Of a DNA stretch of 39,898 nucleotides, positions 35,172 to 39,898 are shown piece after piece. The notes beneath the pieces are model-generated. The model was given only the letters and a program-made list of their open reading frames with translations. It ran no database searches and had not been told where the DNA came from. Source of the stretch: an uncultured Gammaproteobacteria bacterium (GTDB taxonomy: Bacteria; Pseudomonadota; Gammaproteobacteria; Pseudomonadales; Halieaceae); the NCBI GenBank assembly GCA_902519405.1, contig CABYJX010000001.1, positions 102,822 through 142,719 of the forward strand, given 5' to 3'. The position numbers and the translations under genes were made by a program. Within the stretch, counting starts at the first letter, position 1; each line of letters starts with the position of its first letter.

Positions 35172-36530
35172 TTACTCAGTAGCTGCGACCAGAGAGCGGT
35201 CAGACTCTTTACTAATATCTTTATAGGCGCTTTGATATAAAGAATACGCTCCAAATCGCATTTGATGGGGGCGGCCGAGTTTCATTTCAGTAAAATCGAT
35301 CACAAATTGTTCGACCAATTCTTTTCCATTCCATTGGTACGCTTTAAAGAATTGTTCGTTTTGGTCGCCTTTTTTGTCCCAATTTGCTAACAGGGAAGAT
35401 GTATAATATGCACGCTTCCCATCCCAGCTTTGTGAGACCATATTAACCTGGCTACCAATCTTTTTTTCGTAGATTTGGACAGGCTTGTTAGGATCGCTAA
35501 GATCAAATAATCGAGTCTTTCCGTCCATGAATGTATTTACCCATAGTGCAGAATCGTCTGACATTATTGAGATGTCTACGGGTAGAGGAATATCAGACGG
35601 ATTACCTATATCAGCGATCGGTTTTGCATCCCATATTCCACTGTCGTCCTCAAAAATCATCCAAATCTTAGATGTCAGTGCGGTAGTTGTAAGACACCAG
35701 TTGTGCTCGGTCTTCCATGCGCACCGGACTTCTAGAGGTGCCCCAGGTACATCTAGTACTCTTTTCGCCTTTCGAGTGTGGAGATCCCAAACAACAGCCG
35801 TATTGCCGAATCGTTTCATTGCTTCGGGATCTGAAAGCATTTTGCCAAAATCCATCATATAGTTTGTCCATCCAGTAAAGGATGAAGAGACCATAGTATT
35901 GAGTCGAGGCAGTGCCCGAACATCATATCCATAACCATCAGCAAACTGTCCAGATTTTATTGCACCTTGCAGATTGCCATCTGTTGGCATCCAATAAGTA
36001 GCAATATATTCACCATCGTTAGTGTATTCGACCATCCCTGTTCTTCCTCCATTATCGGTATTATTGGATAGTCCGGTTACAATCATTCTTCCTGCTAGGG
36101 CATAGGTAGTGTGTGGTCCTACAACACCTCCACTGCGTGCCACAAAGTCATCAATTGTCTTGTGCAATCTTGGTTTTCCAGGATCTGTGTGTACGTCAAA
36201 AATAAAAATTCGATTAGTATCGAGCCCACCTGCCCATAGATATTTCCTGTCATCTGATAACCCGGAATGATGTGCTTCGTTGCGACCACCCACTGATAAT
36301 ATTTCGATTACCTTTCCATAGTTATCTGAATCGGGATTGACATCGATTGTTACGAGCTTATCTTGTTCGTCTCCTAATCCTTCCTGTCCTAGTGTCCAAA
36401 CATAAACGAAGTCTTCCTGTCCCTCGATTGGTGTCATATAGGGAGATTGACACGTCTCATCAGCAATCAGAGACATTCCTGGCAGTACTAAAAAGATAGC
36501 CAGAATAGAACGAATAAAGTGAGTTTTCAT
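35172..36530 (-). CDS. mtoX: Methanethiol oxidase (SBP56/SELENBP1 family)
   Basis: A 452-residue secreted SBP56 protein. Members of this family, including bacterial MtoX, are copper-dependent enzymes converting methanethiol, O2 and water to formaldehyde, H2S and H2O2. A signal peptide (about 1-22, KTHFIRSILAIFLVLPG) precedes the mature start. Family motifs include FVYVWTLGQ, NEAHHSGLSDDRKYLWAGG, GPHTTYALAGRMIVTGLS, VDISIMSDDSALWVN and LGRPHQMRFGAY with conserved His residues. The selenium-binding Cys of mammalian SELENBP1 is not at the equivalent HHSG region. Start ATG 36530 has AGGAAG just upstream; TTG 36545 is less likely. Neighbours are SQR, SCO and peroxidase genes, matching the expected products and copper need. 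Confidence 0.9.
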   Translation of the reverse strand: MKTHFIRSILAIFLVLPGMSLIADETCQSPYMTPIEGQEDFVYVWTLGQEGLGDEQDKLVTIDVNPDSDNYGKVIEILSVGGRNEAHHSGLSDDRKYLWAGGLDTNRIFIFDVHTDPGKPRLHKTIDDFVARSGGVVGPHTTYALAGRMIVTGLSNNTDNGGRTGMVEYTNDGEYIATYWMPTDGNLQGAIKSGQFADGYGYDVRALPRLNTMVSSSFTGWTNYMMDFGKMLSDPEAMKRFGNTAVVWDLHTRKAKRVLDVPGAPLEVRCAWKTEHNWCLTTTALTSKIWMIFEDDSGIWDAKPIADIGNPSDIPLPVDISIMSDDSALWVNTFMDGKTRLFDLSDPNKPVQIYEKKIGSQVNMVSQSWDGKRAYYTSSLLANWDKKGDQNEQFFKAYQWNGKELVEQFVIDFTEMKLGRPHQMRFGAYSLYQSAYKDISKESDRSLVAATE

Positions 36531-36572
36531 TTTTCTTCCTCTCAAAGTTATAGACAGTAAATTTTCTCAGTA

Positions 36573-37811
36573 TCAAATCTCTTTACTAGATTTAGTGAGC
36601 CACTCTCTGCCTTTTAGCATGGCATCCCAATATATTTTTGGTAAAACATCTTTCTTTAGTATCCAAGCGAGTCGGCCAGGCTTCAGACCATTAATTAGCC
36701 ACGTTGGGAATGTGGGTATTATCTTTCCTCCATAACCAAATTCAGCTAATACAATTTTCCCATGCTCTACTGTAAGTGGGCAACTTCCATATCCGTGGTA
36801 ATAACGCTTTTCTCCACTCTTTTGCATTGATGTAATTAGGTTGTTAGCTAATATAGGCGCTTGTGTTCTTACTGCAGCAGCGGTCTTCGCATTTGGTGCA
36901 CTAATAACATCGCCAATTCCGAAAATATTGTCAAATTTATTGTGTTGCAAGTCGTGTTGATTTACATCTAACCAGCCACCATCATTTGCTAAAATACTTT
37001 TGGCTATTATGTCTGGGGAAGCCTGAGGTGGGCAGACGTGAAGCATATCGAACTTTTGCTCTTTTCGAATAATATTTCCAGTATCATCGGTTACATCAAA
37101 CCAAGCTGTTTTTGCAGAGCCATCGACGGCAACAAGATTCTGATTAAAGCACAGATCTGCTCCATACTGATTAACATACTCCATTAGCGCTGGCACATAG
37201 TCGCTCACGCCGAACAAAGCTCCGCCTGCATTATGGAAAGCTACGTTTATGTTGGTTAGTACTCCTTGCTCATGCCAGTGAGAGCAAGAAAGATACATGG
37301 CTTTTTGTGGGGCGCCTGCACATTTTATTGGCATGGGTGGTTGAGTAAATATAGCTGTCCCTTGACGCAGGTTTTTTACCAGTTCCCATGTGTACGGGGC
37401 CAGATCGAATCTATAATTTGAGGTGACACCGTGATTTCCTAGACACTCCTCAAGCCCTTCGACCATATCCCATTTTAGAGTCAATCCAGTAGCAACCACG
37501 AGATACTCGTATTGCCATTTGCTTCCATCAATCAGATTAACTATATTGTTTTCAGGGTCAAAAGATTTGACTGATGACTGTACCCAATCGACCTCATTAG
37601 GAACCACCGATTCAGTGGTTCTTTCCGTTTCAAAGGCATCAAATATTCCCCCGCCAACCATGGTCCATCCTGGCTGGTAGTAGTGATGGTCACTCGGCTC
37701 TATAAGAGTTATTGACAGGGAACCATCCCGTTTCAAAAGGCTTGCCGCTGCTGCAATTCCGCCTGAGCCCCCTCCGATAACTAGTACTTGCGAGAAATTT
37801 CCATCCGACAT
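36573..37811 (-). CDS. sqr: Sulfide:quinone oxidoreductase (SQR), FAD-dependent
   Basis: A 412-residue flavoprotein of the SQR family that oxidises H2S to polysulfide or thiol-bound sulfane sulfur, passing electrons to quinone at the membrane. GGGSGG (13-18) binds FAD; HHYYQPGWTMVGGG, ATGLTLKWD, Cys164 in PIKCAGAPQKAMYLSC, FGIGDV and Cys344 in YGSCPLT follow. The two Cys are the catalytic pair. I set the start at ATG 37811 because GGAGG is 6 bases upstream; the longer frame to 37904 would add a segment without family match. It lies 42 bases upstream of mtoX, so it begins the putative operon and fits removal of MtoX-made sulfide. Confidence 0.9.
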   Translation of the reverse strand: MSDGNFSQVLVIGGGSGGIAAAASLLKRDGSLSITLIEPSDHHYYQPGWTMVGGGIFDAFETERTTESVVPNEVDWVQSSVKSFDPENNIVNLIDGSKWQYEYLVVATGLTLKWDMVEGLEECLGNHGVTSNYRFDLAPYTWELVKNLRQGTAIFTQPPMPIKCAGAPQKAMYLSCSHWHEQGVLTNINVAFHNAGGALFGVSDYVPALMEYVNQYGADLCFNQNLVAVDGSAKTAWFDVTDDTGNIIRKEQKFDMLHVCPPQASPDIIAKSILANDGGWLDVNQHDLQHNKFDNIFGIGDVISAPNAKTAAAVRTQAPILANNLITSMQKSGEKRYYHGYGSCPLTVEHGKIVLAEFGYGGKIIPTFPTWLINGLKPGRLAWILKKDVLPKIYWDAMLKGREWLTKSSKEI

Positions 37812-38009
37812 CCTTTTCCTCCAGTGGTTTAAGGTATATCCCTCCTCTTGTATAACATTCACCAAGTTTCTTCTGCAAGATAAAAGCGATTTAACATTGT
37901 TCACGCCCTCATGAGAAAAACTGGTTATCCAAGCGGGATTGTCTAGTGCTAGATTACTTTCAACAATAAATGAGCTGAGAAGATTCTGTTTTTTTTCTTT
38001 ATAAAAAAG

Positions 38010-38026
38010 TAGTCATTAAGTGACTA
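38010..38026. promoter_or_regulatory. Palindromic operator candidate in the sqr/gcvT-like divergent region
   Basis: TAGTCA-TTAAG-TGACTA (38010-38026) is a perfect inverted repeat with a 5-base spacer. It sits 60 bases before the gcvT-like start and about 200 bases before sqr, just after a TATAAA (38000-38005) that could serve as a -10 box on the plus strand. No regulator gene is nearby. The site may control one or both directions. Confidence 0.5.
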
Positions 38027-38085
38027 GGAGCTCTTCGCAGGGTCGTTAGATCTTAAACATAGTTGAATAAGTTTGGAATCAAATT

Positions 38086-39270
38086 TTGAATCAGAAAAAG
38101 GTCACAGGATATTCGTCTCAGCATGATGTTATATCATTCACTTCCAAACGGTACGAGTTTTCGCCCTATCGAGAGCGATATCCGAATCAAGATATAACCT
38201 ATGGTCTCTATTCTGATCGTTTCTATCCTCTTGCTATAGCGGATGAAGATTTATTAGCAGACTACTGGTCTTTGCGAAAAGGAGCGATGCTTTACGACGT
38301 TCCTGAAAAACCAATGGAATTTATTGGACCTGATTCTACAAAACTCCTAGAGAGATTATTCACTCGAAAAATTTCCGATCTTAAGCCTTTTAGAGCCCGC
38401 TATGCACTCGCTTGTACTCATGCTGGTACGGTTCTTATGGACGGAGTGCTAATGCGGCTTTCAGATGAGCATTTTTGGTATGTAAAGGCTTCGGGGGAGT
38501 TTGATGCTTGGGTAAGGGCAAATCAATATGGTCTTAATGTGACTTATCAGGATGTAAAATCTTGGGTTTTACAGATTCAGGGACCGAAGGCATTAGAGGT
38601 GTTAAAGCGAGCTTCAGATGACGGATTATCGGACGATTTTGGATATTTTCATGTTGGTTGGTTTCGATTCGCGGGGCAGAAAGTTCTTATTTCTCGGACT
38701 GGGTGGACCGGTGAACAGGGCTTCGAGATTTATAGTCAACCAGGCACTAATCATTTAGATTTGTGGGATCATATTCTAGCTTCAGGAAACTTAGTCGATC
38801 TGCGTTTTGGTAGTGTAGGGTCAATGGGAATCAGACGCATGGAAGCGGGCATTTTAGATAATGGAGTTGATGTAGATCAGTCCCTAAACCCTTATCAGGT
38901 GGGACTTGGATCATTCGTTGATTTAGAAAAATCTGACTTCATAGGTAGACACGCTCTACTTTCGGCATCAAAGCGACTTCAGATTTTTGGAGTCAAGTCT
39001 GAGGATGATTCCCTTGTTGCTGGACTTGAGCTAAGGAGTGAGGGTCAAACAGTAGGTAAAGTCATCACTGGTGGATGGTCTCCAACATTGAAAAGAGGCA
39101 TTGGATACATGCGACTTTCAAAATGCACGGAGGAAAATATGAAGTGGCTAGACAGTCATTTAACATATTTTGATAAATCGGGTCACGAACAAGAATGTAT
39201 GCTTGTAGAACTTCCCTTCTTTGATAAAGAAAAGCTCCTGCCGAGAGGCTTAGAAAATCCCGACGCTTAG
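38086..39270 (+). CDS. GcvT/DmdA-family tetrahydrofolate-dependent aminomethyltransferase or demethylase
   Basis: A 394-residue protein of the glycine-cleavage T-protein fold, which moves a methyl or aminomethyl carbon to tetrahydrofolate. Features include GPDSTKLLERLFTRK, HAGTVLMDGVLMRL with the catalytic Asp at about 119, QGPKALEVL, TGWTGEQGFEIY with the folate-binding Glu at about 210-214, and RRMEAGILDNGVDVD. A 40-residue N-terminal extension is unlike E. coli GcvT. No gcvP or gcvH lies nearby, so it is likely a stand-alone demethylase such as a DMSP (DmdA) or dimethylglycine/betaine-type enzyme. I cannot choose between them. Start is TTG 38086; an upstream in-frame stop at 38068-38070 limits extension. 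Confidence 0.78.
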   Translation: MNQKKVTGYSSQHDVISFTSKRYEFSPYRERYPNQDITYGLYSDRFYPLAIADEDLLADYWSLRKGAMLYDVPEKPMEFIGPDSTKLLERLFTRKISDLKPFRARYALACTHAGTVLMDGVLMRLSDEHFWYVKASGEFDAWVRANQYGLNVTYQDVKSWVLQIQGPKALEVLKRASDDGLSDDFGYFHVGWFRFAGQKVLISRTGWTGEQGFEIYSQPGTNHLDLWDHILASGNLVDLRFGSVGSMGIRRMEAGILDNGVDVDQSLNPYQVGLGSFVDLEKSDFIGRHALLSASKRLQIFGVKSEDDSLVAGLELRSEGQTVGKVITGGWSPTLKRGIGYMRLSKCTEENMKWLDSHLTYFDKSGHEQECMLVELPFFDKEKLLPRGLENPDA

Positions 39271-39286
39271 CTTTGAAAATAGGATC

Positions 39287-39898
39287 TTAACGCAGACGGA
39301 CATCTTGTTTTTTTAGGGCTTTTTTGAGTTCTGCTAAAGGCACTTTATCCAGATTTTTGTTTAATCTGCTGGACAGAGCTGCCGCCACTCCAGCAGCCTG
39401 CCCAGTGACTGTGCAGCACATCATATTTCTTGTTGATGCGTGACTAGTTTTATCTCCTCCAGTGATTCTTCCAGCGGCTATGAGGTTTCCAACTTTTTTT
39501 TGGTAACAAGGTACGGTATGGAATCTGATAGTAACGACCTGTTGTTGGTAGAACAAGAGTGCCGTATCCATCGATAAATTCTGGAAATATTCCAATACTG
39601 TCTTCAAAACGGCCTTGTTCAGCGACATCATTAGCTGTCATGTTGTAAAGGGCATCTATTTTCCTTGTGTCCCGTATCCCAAGGGTCATACCAAAATTAC
39701 GTAGTTTGGCCTTTTCACACCCTGGATTAAAAGATTTTAAGGCTTCTATCGCCAACATCGCCTGCCGCCTTCCTTCAATTTCACCATTTGTAAGATCTGA
39801 GGGATTAGTGCCGTCCAGGTTCTGCAAATGAATAAGATTTAGATAAGTTAAATCACCGGCATCGTGTATCGCTCCCCAAGTACCACCAATGGTTTTTA
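39287..39898 (-). pseudogene. FAD-dependent oxidoreductase, 5'-truncated by window edge and frameshifted
   Basis: The frame is open from the right edge to an A8 tract (T8 on the plus strand, 39494-39501). It reads residues such as NLDGTNPSDL, NGEIEGRRQAM and YYQIPYRTLLPKK, then leaves frame. The adjacent frame continues with GNLIAAGRITGGD, TGQAAGVAAALSSRL and a C-terminal helix, ending at 39287. Together these match the C-terminal half of FAD-dependent oxidoreductases of the FAD_oxidored (PF12831-like) group, where IPYR is followed by the NLIAAGR motif. One extra A in the tract (8 instead of 7) explains the break. It may be a real mutation, programmed slippage or a sequencing error. It is convergent with the gcvT-like gene; the gap is 16 bases. 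Confidence 0.7.

Noticed and set aside
37812-37904. Upstream extension of the SQR frame to 37904
   Set aside because: No family match in the extra 31 residues and a much better ribosome-binding site exists for ATG 37811.

Overview
This window looks like part of a gammaproteobacterial chromosome with moderate to low GC content, probably from a marine Pseudomonas/Cellvibrio-like lineage or a related metagenome genome. Two conserved gene blocks support this. The first, left to right, is rlmE-ftsH-folP-glmM-tpiA-secG ... tRNA-Leu ... tRNA-fMet-rimP-nusA-infB-rbfA-truB-rpsO-pnp. The second is dksA-gluQ-pcnB-folK-(dNK)-panB-panC-acs on the minus strand. Both follow the Pseudomonas order, including tpiA next to secG and acs next to the pan genes. 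Non-ATG starts (GTG and TTG) are frequent. The lineage assignment is an inference from synteny and was not tested by search.

Region 1 (1-19010, plus strand) is housekeeping: rRNA methylation, membrane proteolysis, folate and cell-wall precursor synthesis, protein export, then the nusA-infB translation/transcription operon and RNA decay. Two genes interrupt the usual order. An OafA-type acyltransferase sits between secG and tRNA-Leu, and miaB sits between tRNA-Leu and tRNA-fMet. A strong sigma70 promoter with a C-rich discriminator precedes tRNA-fMet, and a hairpin terminator/attenuator separates that tRNA from rimP.

Region 2 (19050-29421) runs mostly on the minus strand: acs, the pantothenate genes panC and panB, a deoxynucleoside kinase, folK, pcnB, gluQ, and a dksA with an unusual histone-H1-like repeat extension. 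Divergent from dksA is a plus-strand aminotransferase-sfsA pair. The cbrAB and panD/pgi genes that Pseudomonas carries in this block are absent.

Region 3 (29411-39898) is the accessory and most interesting part. A minus-strand set encodes gamma-butyrobetaine dioxygenase, a beta-keto acid cleavage enzyme (BKACE) and carnitine 3-dehydrogenase, which together would convert gamma-butyrobetaine through carnitine to betainyl-CoA. Just upstream on the same strand is a four-gene set: sulfide:quinone oxidoreductase, an SBP56-type methanethiol oxidase (mtoX), a fused SCO-diheme-peroxidase protein, and a second SCO protein. A GcvT/DmdA-family tetrahydrofolate-dependent methyltransferase is transcribed divergently, and a frameshifted FAD-dependent oxidoreductase runs off the right edge. 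My interpretation is an island for breaking down methylated N- and S-osmolytes: methanethiol would be oxidised to formaldehyde, H2S and H2O2, with H2S removed by SQR, H2O2 possibly removed by the peroxidase domain, and copper supplied by the SCO proteins.

No gap between genes (tRNAs included) exceeds 300 bases. The larger gaps (459-673, 6072-6274, 8195-8420, 8508-8753, 10089-10342, 25453-25736, 37812-38085) hold only the sites listed, apart from 6072-6274 and 8195-8420, where I saw nothing convincing. I saw no rRNA, CRISPR array, insertion sequence, integrase or replication origin.
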